A stretch of DNA of 21,619 nucleotides. It comes from JBBDXS01 sp964418365. Its GTDB lineage: Bacteria > Chloroflexota > Dehalococcoidia > DSTF01 > RBG-16-68-14. The DNA lies in assembly GCA_964418365.1 (NCBI GenBank), contig CAYQLM010000054.1, positions 1 to 21,619 of the forward strand. The letters are read 5' to 3'. The position numbers and the translations under genes are program-made. Shown here piece by piece: positions 1 through 7,140 of this stretch (positions are counted from its first letter, which is position 1; each line of letters starts with the position of its first letter). The notes under the pieces were generated by a model. That model worked only from the letters and a program-made list of their open reading frames with translations. It had not been told where the DNA came from and searched no databases.

Positions 1-218
1 GCGGTGATCACCGCATGGCAATCGATAATGCTGGCGATGATGCCACCGTTGAGCACGTGCTCCGGGCCGGCGAAGAAGGGCGGTCCAGGCGTCCAGGTGC
101 AGATGGTCTCATCGCCGGACCAGTAGCTCTTGATGCGCAGGCCGTCTTCATTATCAGGGCCGCAACCCCAGCAGTGATTGTTGGGGATCAGGTCTTGCAG
201 GGCAGCGGCGTCAGTCAT
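1..218 (-). CDS. PaaI-like hotdog thioesterase, 3' part cut by window edge
   Basis: About 72 N-terminal residues are visible, from the ATG at 218 leftward; the rest lies outside the window. The opening has a CWGCGPDNEDGL stretch (residues 15-26), followed near residue 57 by a NGGIIASIIDCHAV segment. That pattern matches the hotdog-fold thioesterase subfamily in which an Asn-Gly-Gly replaces the usual His-Gly-Gly before the central helix. Such proteins hydrolyse acyl-CoA or related thioesters in the cytoplasm; the substrate cannot be read from sequence. The start lies 4 bp after the stop of the cyclase fusion, so the two genes are probably cotranscribed and translationally coupled. A second, full-length thioesterase of the broader family is at 9979. 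Confidence 0.75.
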   Translation of the reverse strand, partial: MTDAAALQDLIPNNHCWGCGPDNEDGLRIKSYWSGDETICTWTPGPPFFAGPEHVLNGGIIASIIDCHAVIT

Positions 219-222
219 GCCG

Positions 223-1578
223 TCAGTCGCGCCAGCGGACTTCGTACACGCGCACGGGCTCCTCGAACCCGCGCAGGGCTGCTTCGCCGCGATCGGCGAA
301 TAAGAAGCCCTTGCCCGCAGCGAGCTGTCGCACGACATCCGCGACCAGGATCTCGCCGGCGGCGGAGTGATCGCAGATCCGCCGGGCGAGCTGGACGGAC
401 GTGCCGAAGAAGTCCTGGTCTTCCGAGACGGGCTCGCCGGCGTTCAGCCCCACGTGCACACGGAGCTGCCCGTCGCCGCGCGCGTCCACGGCGCGCTGGA
501 TCGCCACGGCGCACTCGATCGCGCCGGACGCGGAGTGGAACGACGCCATGATGCCGTCGCCGGTGTGTTTGGTCTCCATTCCGCCGTGCGCCGCCAGCGC
601 ATCGCGGACGATCGTGTCGTGCGCACGCACCAGCTCCTGCGCCTTCGCGTCGCCCAGGCGCTGCGTGAGACCGGTCGAGTCCGCAATGTCGGTGAAGAGA
701 ATAGTGTGCACCGCCGCATGCTCGTCGTGCGGCTGAGCGGCCGCGGCGCGCTGCGGCGGAAGATCCGGGGGCGCCACGCCCAGGAAGCGGAAGATCTCCG
801 GCAGGAGGACATCGCGGTCGGCCCAAGGCGCCGAGCCGGCGCCGTTGTAGGGCACGAACTTCACATCCTTGACGCGCGCCGCCAGCTCCCGGCTCTTGTC
901 GAGCGGCACGCGCACGTCGCGGCTGCCGTGCATGACAAGCACCGGCAGATCGAGCTGTCCGACAAGGTCCGTCACATCCGCGTTGAAGAAGGCCCGCAGC
1001 AGTGCCACCTGCACTTCGCGCGGCGAGGACGTCCGGTGGATGACGCCGGCCTCGCGCACGAGATCGGCGTCTAGCCCATGACTCTTGGGGTCCATGAAGT
1101 CGGGCGTTGCGATCTGGCCGAAGGCGGAAAGGAAGGCCACCATCGCGTCCTGCTGCTCCTTCGTCGCGAGATCACCGCCGCGAAGATGCGGCCCTACCAA
1201 CACGAGCCGCGTCACCCGCTCGGGGTGATGCACCGCATAGTCGATCGAGATGGGCCCGGCGAGCAGGCCGAGGCTGAGCAGCGCGACCTGCGGCTCACCC
1301 AAGGCATCGACGACGGCCTCGAGGTCTCGCGTCAGCGTCTTCGGCGTGATCTCAGCATCTACGCCGGCGGAGAGTCCGGAGCCGCGCATGTCATAGCGCA
1401 CGAGCGTGAAGCGCTGGCCGAACACCTCCAGAAACTCGCGGACGAAGGGCTGCTCCCACTCCATCGCGAGGTGGCCCGGCCAGCCGCAGACGTAGACGAG
1501 GGGCGGCCCGGAGCCGATCGTTGCGTAGGCGATGCTAACGCCGTCGCTTGTCGTGCAAAAGTGGATCTGCTGTTCCAT
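223..1578 (-). CDS. Alpha/beta-hydrolase fused to class III adenylate/guanylate cyclase
   Basis: This 451-residue protein has two domains. Residues 1-270 are an alpha/beta hydrolase fold with RYDMRGSG at 61-68, a candidate nucleophile Ser102 in an LLSLG turn (first Gly lost from GxSxG) and acid Asp221. The segment that normally carries the catalytic His (a G-x-D-H-x-P-W pattern) reads GAGSAPW at 246-252, so Ser249 stands where His is expected. Residues 290-451 are a class III nucleotide cyclase domain: FTDIADST at 295-302 (metal Asp297), Lys337 and GDG 340-342 (metal Asp341), Asp389, and VQLARRI at 395-401, where Gln396 replaces the usual transition-state Asn. The hydrolase half may therefore act as a ligand sensor driving cyclic nucleotide output; this is inference. 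It heads a leftward pair with the thioesterase. The ATG at 1578 was chosen because the protein begins with a typical hydrolase lead-in. Confidence 0.88.
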   Translation of the reverse strand: MEQQIHFCTTSDGVSIAYATIGSGPPLVYVCGWPGHLAMEWEQPFVREFLEVFGQRFTLVRYDMRGSGLSAGVDAEITPKTLTRDLEAVVDALGEPQVALLSLGLLAGPISIDYAVHHPERVTRLVLVGPHLRGGDLATKEQQDAMVAFLSAFGQIATPDFMDPKSHGLDADLVREAGVIHRTSSPREVQVALLRAFFNADVTDLVGQLDLPVLVMHGSRDVRVPLDKSRELAARVKDVKFVPYNGAGSAPWADRDVLLPEIFRFLGVAPPDLPPQRAAAAQPHDEHAAVHTILFTDIADSTGLTQRLGDAKAQELVRAHDTIVRDALAAHGGMETKHTGDGIMASFHSASGAIECAVAIQRAVDARGDGQLRVHVGLNAGEPVSEDQDFFGTSVQLARRICDHSAAGEILVADVVRQLAAGKGFLFADRGEAALRGFEEPVRVYEVRWRD

Positions 1579-1632
1579 GGCGAGGGTCGTTTTGGCTCTC
1601 TTCGATCAGTATACGCCACCGGCAGGCTTTGC

Positions 1633-1661
1633 TTGACAAGCTATGGCCCCTTCTATACGAT
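1633..1661 (+). promoter_or_regulatory. Sigma-70-type promoter of the flavin operon
   Basis: A perfect -35 TTGACA (1633-1638) is followed after 17 nt by TACGAT (1656-1661), a 4/6 match to the -10 consensus. Transcription would begin near 1668, giving a leader of about 30 nt before the ATG at 1700. A TATACT on the opposite strand (1613-1608) could be the -10 of the divergent cyclase gene, but no good -35 pairs with it. Confidence 0.6.
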
Positions 1662-1699
1662 TTGCACGCCCTCCGAACCGGACTCGCAAAGGACAGACG

Positions 1700-2179
1700 A
1701 TGGACGAACAAGCGAAGAAGACAGCGCTGCGGATGATCAGCTACGGCCTGTACGTGCTGGGCACGCGCCAGGGTGACACGCTCAACGGCGCTGCGATCAA
1801 CTGGCTCACGCAGGCGTCGTTCCAGCCGCCACTGGTCGCGATGGGCATTAAGCGCGACAGCGACGCTTTCACTCATCTAAAGGAGGGCGACGGCCAGTTC
1901 GCGGTGAGCGTGCTCGAGTCGGGCCAAAAGGACGTCGCGTTTGCGTTCTTCAAACCGACGACACTCGAGGGCAGCAAGCTAAACGGCTATGAATATGAGA
2001 AGCTGGAATCGGGCGCGCCCGTCCTCATCGATGCGGCGGCCTGGTTCGAGGGCCGCGTGACGGACATCGTCGAGCGCGGCGATCACGCGGTGATCGTCGG
2101 CGAGGTGACAAACGCCGGCGTGCGGCGCCAGGCGAAGCCGCTGACGCTCGCCGAGTGCGGCGTCTTCTACGGAGGCTAG
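1700..2179 (+). CDS. Flavin reductase (FMN-binding split barrel)
   Basis: This 159-residue protein resembles the flavin reductase-like split-barrel family: a conserved lead-in ending LRMISYGLYVLGT, then NGAAINWLTQASFQPPLVAMG around residues 29-49, where the flavin phosphate is bound, and a later FAVSVLESGQKDVAFAF segment. Members reduce FMN or FAD with NAD(P)H and hand it to a partner monooxygenase. The ATG at 1700 has AAAGGA (1688-1693) six bases upstream; an upstream in-frame start at 1643 would lie inside the promoter spacer. The nitronate monooxygenase-like gene starts 1 bp after the stop, and a luciferase-like monooxygenase follows, so supplying reduced flavin to that monooxygenase is a natural inference. 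A haem- or F420-binding split-barrel role is less likely. Confidence 0.8.
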   Translation: MDEQAKKTALRMISYGLYVLGTRQGDTLNGAAINWLTQASFQPPLVAMGIKRDSDAFTHLKEGDGQFAVSVLESGQKDVAFAFFKPTTLEGSKLNGYEYEKLESGAPVLIDAAAWFEGRVTDIVERGDHAVIVGEVTNAGVRRQAKPLTLAECGVFYGG

Positions 2180-2180
2180 C

Positions 2181-3161
2181 GTGACGAACCTCCTGCACAC
2201 ACCGATCTGCGACTACTTCGGCATCGAGTATCCGATCTTCCTGGCCGGCATGGGCGGCGTCTCGACGGCACCGCTGGTCGCGGCGGTCTCGGAGGCGGGC
2301 GGCCTCGGCGTGATTGGCGCGGCGACGATGGGCCCGGACGAGCTGCGCGACCAGATCCGCGAGACGCGCGACCGCACCGACAAGCCCTTCGCCGTCGACC
2401 TGCTGGCGCCGAACCCCGATCGCATCCGGCCGCAGATTGAGGTGATCTACGAAGAGGACGTGAAGATCTTCGTCGCCGGCCTCGCCGTGCCCAGCGAGTT
2501 CATCGACGAGATGCATGCGCGCGGAATGAAGATCGTCGTGATGTGCGGCAAGGTGCGCCACGCACAGAAGTCGGAGCAGGCCGGCGCGGACGTTGTCGTC
2601 GCGCAGGGTACCGAGGCGGGCGGCCACACGGGCGAAATCGGTACGCTGGCGCTGGTCCCGCAGGTCGTGGACGCCGTGCACATTCCGGTGCTCGCCGCCG
2701 GGGGCATCGTGGACGGCCGGGGCGTCGTCGCGTCCCTCGCGCTGGGAGCGCAAGGTGCCGTGATCGGCACGCGGTTCATCGCTTCAAACGAGTCGCAGGC
2801 GGCGCAAGGCTACCGCCAGGCGATCGTCGATGCGCACGACGACTCGACGATGCGCACGCGCGCGTACACGGGCAAGCCCGCGCGCACGATTAGGAACCCG
2901 TACGCCGAGGGCTGGGAGAAGAAGGCGGACGAGATCCAGCCGTTCCCGATGCAGGCCGGCGTCTCGATCCAGAACAACGTCATGGACTACATGGGCCGCA
3001 CGCCTATCTTCGACGTGGAGCGGACGTTCCTGCCCGCGGGCCAGGGGTCGGGCGGCATTCACAACATTATGCCGGCCGCCCAGATCTTCCGCGACATCGT
3101 GAACGAGTCGGAGACGATCATCCGCGAGCGCTTCGGCGGCGCGGTACCACGCCCCGCATAG
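2181..3161 (+). CDS. Nitronate monooxygenase / 2-nitropropane dioxygenase-like FMN protein
   Basis: This 326-residue TIM-barrel flavoprotein carries the family signatures: PICDYFGIEYPIFLAGMGG at 8-26, AQGTEAGGHTGEIGT at 141-155 with His149 at the catalytic position, AAGGIVDGRG at 172-181 and GAQGAVIGTRF at 189-199, which binds the FMN phosphate. Family members oxidise alkyl nitronates or act as enoyl-type reductases in lipid and polyketide chemistry; many are misnamed, so the substrate is open. It starts with GTG at 2181; GGAGG at 2171-2175 lies five bases upstream and overlaps the last codons of the flavin reductase, indicating translational coupling. Length is normal for the family. Confidence 0.88.
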   Translation: MTNLLHTPICDYFGIEYPIFLAGMGGVSTAPLVAAVSEAGGLGVIGAATMGPDELRDQIRETRDRTDKPFAVDLLAPNPDRIRPQIEVIYEEDVKIFVAGLAVPSEFIDEMHARGMKIVVMCGKVRHAQKSEQAGADVVVAQGTEAGGHTGEIGTLALVPQVVDAVHIPVLAAGGIVDGRGVVASLALGAQGAVIGTRFIASNESQAAQGYRQAIVDAHDDSTMRTRAYTGKPARTIRNPYAEGWEKKADEIQPFPMQAGVSIQNNVMDYMGRTPIFDVERTFLPAGQGSGGIHNIMPAAQIFRDIVNESETIIRERFGGAVPRPA

Positions 3162-3187
3162 CCCCGCCCTTCAGGAGGCGACATCGC

Positions 3188-4261
3188 ATGCGATTCGGAC
3201 AGCTCCATCTCTTCGAGCGGCCGGCCGGCCGCAGCGAGCGCGAGATCATCGATGAGCAAATGGACATCATGATCAGCGCCGAGGACTACAGCTTCGATTC
3301 GGTGTGGCCCGCCGAGCACCACTTCCGCGAGTACGGCCACTGCGCCACGCCGGCGCTCACGCTGGCCGCCCTCGCGATGCGCACGAAGAAGATCCGGCTG
3401 GGCACGGGCGTCGTCGTGCTGCCGCTGAACCATCCCGTGCGCGTGGCGGAGGACTACGCGTTTCTCGACGTCCTGTCGAACGGCCGCGTCGACCTCGGCA
3501 TCGGCCGCGGGTACCAACCGCACGAGTACCAGGGCTACGGCGTCGACCAAACGCGGTCGAAGGACATCTTCCGCGAGTCGGTCGAGGTCGTGCAGAAGGC
3601 GTGGACGGAGGAGTCGTTCAGTTACGACGGCGAGTTTTACAAGTTCGACAACGTCTCCGTGTTTCCGAAGCCGGTGCAGCAGCCACACCCGCCAATCTGG
3701 ATGGCGTCGCTCTCGAACGACACGTTCGAGCTGTGCGGCCGGTACGGCTTCAACCTGCTCTGCGCGCCGGTGTTCGGCTTCAACGTGCAGACCGGCGCGA
3801 CGCAGATCCAGCAGTACCGCGAAGCGCTCGTCGCGCACGGCCGCGACCCGGCCGCGCACCAGATCGCGGCGCTGAGTATGACCTACGTTGCGGAGACGAC
3901 GCAGCAAGCGCTCAAGGAGTTCCAGGACGGCGTGATGTGGTACATGCGCACGTTCCAGAAGTACGTCGCGCCGCCGAAGGGCCAGCCGCCCGTGCCCGGC
4001 TACGAGTTCTACGCGCAGATCCGCGATCTGCTCGATCTCGCGGATTGGGATCGATTGGTCGCGGCCGGCGCGGTGGTGTGCGGCAGCCCGGACCAGGTGG
4101 TGCAGCGCATCGGTGAGATGGCGGAGCTGTGCGGCATGAACGAGTACCTGGCCTGGACGCGCATCGGCGGCCTTGCGCACGACAAGGTGACGCGCAGCAT
4201 GGAGCTGATGGCCTCGAAGGTGATGCCGCAGCTGCGCGGCGTCGGTGTCGCCGCTTCGTAG
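3188..4261 (+). CDS. Luciferase-like (LLM class) flavin-dependent oxidoreductase
   Basis: This 357-residue protein has the bacterial luciferase-like barrel: AEHHF at 42-46, LGTGVVVLPLNHPVRVAED at 71-89 and LSNGRVDLGIGRGYQPHEYQ at 96-115. Such enzymes use reduced FMN or F420 supplied by another protein to oxygenate or oxidise small molecules. A strong AGGAGG (3173-3178) sits nine bases before the ATG. It is 26 bp downstream of the nitronate monooxygenase-like gene and in one operon with the flavin reductase, so a two-component FMNH2-dependent monooxygenase is the simplest reading; F420 dependence is not excluded. The DUF559 cassette begins 20 bp after its stop codon. Confidence 0.87.
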   Translation: MRFGQLHLFERPAGRSEREIIDEQMDIMISAEDYSFDSVWPAEHHFREYGHCATPALTLAALAMRTKKIRLGTGVVVLPLNHPVRVAEDYAFLDVLSNGRVDLGIGRGYQPHEYQGYGVDQTRSKDIFRESVEVVQKAWTEESFSYDGEFYKFDNVSVFPKPVQQPHPPIWMASLSNDTFELCGRYGFNLLCAPVFGFNVQTGATQIQQYREALVAHGRDPAAHQIAALSMTYVAETTQQALKEFQDGVMWYMRTFQKYVAPPKGQPPVPGYEFYAQIRDLLDLADWDRLVAAGAVVCGSPDQVVQRIGEMAELCGMNEYLAWTRIGGLAHDKVTRSMELMASKVMPQLRGVGVAAS

Positions 4262-4263
4262 CA

Positions 4264-4716
4264 ATGCGTCGCGCGCCCGCCTCCCTCACCCCTTCTCCTC
4301 TCCCTCAGAGAGGGAGAGGGGTGGCCGCCGGCCGCGGATATGGTGGTCGATACCCCCATCAAGCCGCATCCGCGGCGACGCGTCAGCAGCTGACCCTCGC
4401 CGCCCAGGCGCTGAGGCAGCGCCAAACTTCGAGCGAGCAGCTTCTATGGGAGGCACTCCGCGCCAGAAGGCATGGGGGCCGCAAGTTCCGCAGACAAGCT
4501 AGAGTCGGGCACTACATAGTCGACTTCTATTGTCCTGGAGAGCGGCTCGTGATCGAAATAGACGGTGGCATCCACGACCAGCAAGCTGCGACCGACCGCG
4601 ATCGCCAGGCCGCCTTGGAAGAGCTGGGGCTTCGTGTCTTGCGCGTAACCGCCCAGGCGTGCGAGCAAAGTCTCGACGTCGTGTTGCGCCAGATCACGAA
4701 CGCGTTCTTACAATAA
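4264..4716 (+). CDS. DUF559 endonuclease-domain protein carried in a repeat cassette
   Basis: This 150-residue protein ends in a DUF559 domain of the PD-(D/E)XK nuclease fold related to very-short-patch repair endonucleases: SSEQLLWEALRARRHGGRKF at 57-76, YIVDFYCPGERLVIEIDGG at 84-102 with Asp87, Glu98 and Asp100, then His104 and a final RVLRVT strand. Residues 8-20 are the translation of the palindromic repeat, so the biological start may be the in-frame GTG at 4321, with AGGGAG from the repeat stem as ribosome binding site; the ATG at 4264 lies outside the cassette and lacks a clear one. Base composition is low for the region (30 GC of 60 in 4501-4560). Its role is unknown; nuclease activity is inferred from the fold, and it is not part of the flavin pathway around it. 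Confidence 0.8.
   Translation: MRRAPASLTPSPLPQRGRGVAAGRGYGGRYPHQAASAATRQQLTLAAQALRQRQTSSEQLLWEALRARRHGGRKFRRQARVGHYIVDFYCPGERLVIEIDGGIHDQQAATDRDRQAALEELGLRVLRVTAQACEQSLDVVLRQITNAFLQ
4281..4321 (+). repeat. Left cassette repeat with hairpin
   Basis: After the terminal 12-mer, CCTCTCCCTC (4297-4306) pairs with GAGGGAGAGG (4310-4319) around a three-base AGA loop. The right-hand stem overlaps the candidate ribosome binding site for the GTG at 4321. Confidence 0.75.
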
Positions 4717-4720
4717 CGCT

Positions 4721-4765
4721 TCTCCCCCTCTCCCTCTTTGAGGGAGAGGGGGAGGGGTGAGGGAG
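4721..4765 (+). repeat. Right cassette repeat with hairpin
   Basis: Fifteen consecutive pairs join 4722-4736 with 4740-4754 around a TTT loop, followed by the terminal GGGGTGAGGGAG. The stem could also slow transcription, but there is no T-run to make it a standard terminator. Confidence 0.75.
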
Positions 4766-4775
4766 CCTCACGCCC

Positions 4776-5918
4776 ATGGACTTCGCATTCACCCAGGAAG
4801 ATGAAGCCTTCCGCGGCGAGGTGCGCGCGTTCCTGCAGACGGAGCTACGCGAACGGCCCGCGGGCGACGGGCGGCAGAACTGGGCCTTCTACACCTCGTT
4901 CGTGAAGAAGCTGGCTAAGAAGGGCTGGCTGACGCTGGCGTGGCCGAAGGAGTGGGGCGGCCTGGGCGCGAGCCACATGCAGCAGCTCGTCTACAACGAG
5001 GAGATCGCCTACCACGACGCGCCGGCGTTCTACATGGGCGCCGACCGTGTCGGGCCGACGATCATGCTCTACGGCACGGACGAGCAGAAACAGCGCTTCC
5101 TGCCGCCCATCGTGCGCGGCGAATCGATCTGGTGCCAGGGGTTCTCGGAGCCGGAGGCGGGCTCGGACCTCGCGTCGCTGCAGACCGCCGCGACCCAGGA
5201 CGGCGACGACTTCGTGATCAACGGCAGCAAGATCTGGACCAGCTTCGCGCACGCTGCCGAATGGATGATCCTGCTCGCGCGCACGGATACCGACGCGCCG
5301 AAGCACAAGGGCATCTCGTTCTTCCTGCTCGACATGAAAACGTCAGGCATCACGACGCGGCCCCTGGTCGATCTGCTCGACCGGCACCAGTTCAACCAGG
5401 TCTTCTTCGACAACGTGCGCGTGCCGCGCGATTGCCTGCTGGGCGAGATCAACCGCGGTTGGTACGTCGCAACAGCAACGCTCGACTTCGAGCGCTCAGG
5501 CATCGCGCGCGTGATCGGCAGCTATCGCACGTACGAGGAGCTGGTGCGCTACGCGAGGGAACGGTCGCTCTTGTCGCCGCCGATCCGCCACGCGCTCGCA
5601 GAGCTGAAGATCGAGTTCGAGGTGGGCAAGCTGCTGTCGTATCGAGTGGCATACATGCAGAGCAGGCAGATCGTGCCGAACTACGAGGCGTCGGTATCAA
5701 AGATGTACGGCTCGGAGCTGGCGCAGCGGCTGGCGAACGCGGGGATGCGCGTGCTGGGGCTGGGCGGACAGCTCGCGCCGGAGTCGCCGTACGCGCCGCT
5801 GCGGGGCACGATCGAGTCGCTCTACCTGAACGCGGCCGGGCTCACCGTCGCCGCCGGCACGAGCGAGATCCAGCGCAACATCATCGCCGGCCGCGGGCTG
5901 GGGCTGCCGCGGGGGTAG
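4776..5918 (+). CDS. Acyl-CoA dehydrogenase
   Basis: This 380-residue flavoenzyme shows the acyl-CoA dehydrogenase order of domains: helical N-terminus, GFSEPEAGSD at 122-131 and KIWTS at 152-156 in the beta domain that binds FAD, and a C-terminal helical domain ending in AAGTSEIQRNIIAGRGLGLP. In medium-chain enzymes the catalytic base is the Glu of EGTSEIQR; here Ala360 is at that place, as in many actinobacterial-type enzymes whose base lies elsewhere in the helical domain. It would introduce a 2,3-double bond into an acyl-CoA and pass electrons to an electron-transfer flavoprotein. It is last in the flavin operon. The SD-like GAGGGAG (4759-4765) belongs to the upstream cassette end and is ten bases from the ATG. 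Confidence 0.9.
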   Translation: MDFAFTQEDEAFRGEVRAFLQTELRERPAGDGRQNWAFYTSFVKKLAKKGWLTLAWPKEWGGLGASHMQQLVYNEEIAYHDAPAFYMGADRVGPTIMLYGTDEQKQRFLPPIVRGESIWCQGFSEPEAGSDLASLQTAATQDGDDFVINGSKIWTSFAHAAEWMILLARTDTDAPKHKGISFFLLDMKTSGITTRPLVDLLDRHQFNQVFFDNVRVPRDCLLGEINRGWYVATATLDFERSGIARVIGSYRTYEELVRYARERSLLSPPIRHALAELKIEFEVGKLLSYRVAYMQSRQIVPNYEASVSKMYGSELAQRLANAGMRVLGLGGQLAPESPYAPLRGTIESLYLNAAGLTVAAGTSEIQRNIIAGRGLGLPRG

Positions 5919-5977
5919 GATCGTTCGGTGATCCTTCCCACTCGCCCGCCCCAGAGATGTTTGGTGAAGTTGGGGGA

Positions 5978-5997
5978 GCCTCCGCTTCGCTCGAGGC
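5978..5997. terminator. Weak hairpin between convergent genes
   Basis: GCCTC (5978-5982) pairs with GAGGC (5993-5997) over a ten-base loop, between the rightward acyl-CoA dehydrogenase and the leftward regulator. There is no T-run on either strand, so a terminator role is only possible. The rest of the 141-bp gap shows nothing else clear. Confidence 0.25.
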
Positions 5998-6059
5998 AGG
6001 CCGCGGGGCGCTGCCCTTCTTATCGATACTGATGGCTCACCAAGACGTCCTCTTCTCCC

Positions 6060-6821
6060 CTAACCGATCATCTTCATGTACACAGCATCCGTCTCGTCGG
6101 ACGGGTCGGTCCCCAGCTCGTTGAGGAGACGAACTCGAAGATCGTGATATGCGCGCACAGCCTCGGCCGGATTGCCCGCGAGTGCGTGAGCTTGCATCAG
6201 CAAGCGATAGCTGCTCTCCCGCAACGGCTCGACGGTCAGCGCTCGTACCGCGGCGTCTTCTGCCAGCGCGGCGTCGCCGGAGACCAGCCAGAGGCGGGCG
6301 AGGCACTCCAGCGCGCGCACCCACGTCCGCCGCAAGAGCGCCCGCTGCTGTTCGACCCATGGGCCCGCAACGTCCGAGAGGAATGGCCGCTCGGCGATCG
6401 TTGAGGCCAGCCAGCTCGGCCCGAAGGCGCGCGGTGCGTCGCCCATGCGCAGCGCGCCTTCCGCCGCGTCGAGCGCTTTCGCTGCCCCCTCGATATCGAC
6501 CCACGCGCCAGCCGGCAGGTGCAGTTGGTACTGGCCGAAGCCTCCCGATATGGAGGCGTCCAGGCTCGGCAGCCGCTCGCGGGCAAGGAGCGACCGCAGT
6601 CGGCTCACTACCGCGCTCAACGCGCCCGGCCAGGCGGGTGGCCGGTCATCGCCCCAGAGCGCATCCGCCAGCTCGTCCCGCGGGACCGGCCGGCTGCGCC
6701 CGAGGACGAGGTACGCGAAGGCGAGGCGTTCTTGGCGCGCGCGGAAGTCCCGCTCGCCGATGATGACCTCGCTGTCGACCTCCAGGCTGACGCGGCCCGC
6801 GAGAAAGACGCGTATCAACAT
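6060..6821 (-). CDS. SARP-type regulator with BTAD domain
   Basis: This 253-residue protein combines an OmpR-like winged helix at about 1-105 (RERLAFAYLVLGRSRPVPRDELADALWGDDRP type motif at 29-61, then a beta wing ending GGFGQYQLHLP) with a bacterial transcriptional activation domain of helical repeats at about 106-250, including the typical RESSYRLLMQAHALAGNPAEAVRAY region at 201-225. SARP/AfsR-family proteins activate adjacent metabolic genes. The ATG at 6821 was preferred because MLIRVFLAGRVSLEV is the usual first strand; a TTG ten codons upstream is possible. It diverges from the DUF1059-DUF1326-DUF2182 cluster, which is its most likely target. It lacks the ATPase and TPR extension of large AfsR proteins. 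Confidence 0.8.
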   Translation of the reverse strand: MLIRVFLAGRVSLEVDSEVIIGERDFRARQERLAFAYLVLGRSRPVPRDELADALWGDDRPPAWPGALSAVVSRLRSLLARERLPSLDASISGGFGQYQLHLPAGAWVDIEGAAKALDAAEGALRMGDAPRAFGPSWLASTIAERPFLSDVAGPWVEQQRALLRRTWVRALECLARLWLVSGDAALAEDAAVRALTVEPLRESSYRLLMQAHALAGNPAEAVRAYHDLRVRLLNELGTDPSDETDAVYMKMIG

Positions 6822-6870
6822 CGCTCCAACTCTCTGCCAAACGGACGCCAAGAGGCAGCCATCTGTCGGT

Positions 6871-6879
6871 TGCTATTAT
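6871..6879 (+). promoter_or_regulatory. Extended -10 promoter for the DUF1059 cluster
   Basis: TGC followed by TATTAT (6874-6879) is an extended -10 match (TGnTATAAT, 5/6 in the hexamer). No good -35 precedes it, as is common for extended -10 promoters or activator-dependent ones. The start site would be near 6886, just before AGGAGG at 6891-6896. Confidence 0.4.
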
Positions 6880-6903
6880 ACGGGCCGGAAAGGAGGACTG
6901 ACG

Positions 6904-7053
6904 ATGGCCAAGTCGATCAAGTGTCCGTGTGGCTGGAGCGTGAGCGCCGACAACGACGACGAGCTTGTCCGACAGGTGCAGCAGCACGCGAAGGAAGTCC
7001 ACAAGCTGAACCCGTCGCGAGACGAGGTCCTCGCGATGGCGCAGCGCGAATAG
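6904..7053 (+). CDS. DUF1059 small CxC protein
   Basis: This 49-residue protein resembles the DUF1059 family: a CPCG turn (Cys7, Cys9), an acidic helix start (DNDDELVRQVQQHAKEVH) and His28 and His33. The two Cys and two His could form a zinc or iron site, but no function is established for the family. A very strong AGGAGG (6891-6896) lies seven bases before the ATG, so it is probably well expressed. It is first in a cluster with DUF1326 and DUF2182 genes, all with conserved Cys near the N-terminus or membrane, and divergent from a SARP regulator. Confidence 0.75.
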   Translation: MAKSIKCPCGWSVSADNDDELVRQVQQHAKEVHKLNPSRDEVLAMAQRE

Positions 7054-7140
7054 GGCTGCCCGACCTACAGCGATTTCACGTCGGAAAGCGAATAACACCA
7101 CCCTCTCTGGACAACACCGGCAGCAGAAAGGAGCCCTACG

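Larger units (their letters stand above)
4281..4765 (+). mobile_element. Inverted-repeat cassette carrying the DUF559 gene
   Basis: The segment opens with CTCCCTCACCCC (4281-4292) and closes with its exact reverse complement GGGGTGAGGGAG (4754-4765). Just inside each end is a long hairpin built on CCTCTCCCTC. The nuclease gene fills the space between. The cassette sits between two operon genes with the same direction, leaves both reading frames whole, and its right end supplies GAGGGAG ten bases before the acyl-CoA dehydrogenase ATG. A gene-less relative is at 8626-8715. No target-site duplication was identified with confidence. Mobility is inferred from the boundaries, composition and the second copy. 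Confidence 0.6.

Noticed and set aside
1000..1100. Rightward open frames opposite the cyclase fusion
   Set aside because: They have no motifs or ribosome binding sites and disappear into the antisense of a well-supported protein.
4281..4765. Reading the hairpins at the cassette ends as ordinary Rho-independent terminators
   Set aside because: There is no T-run after either stem, both are tied to matched outer repeats, and the downstream operon gene would be cut off from its promoter.
5855..5870. Loss of the catalytic Glu in the acyl-CoA dehydrogenase (Ala360 in AAGTSEIQR)
   Set aside because: Many enzymes of this superfamily carry the base at another helix position and have Ala or Gly here, so this alone does not suggest inactivity.
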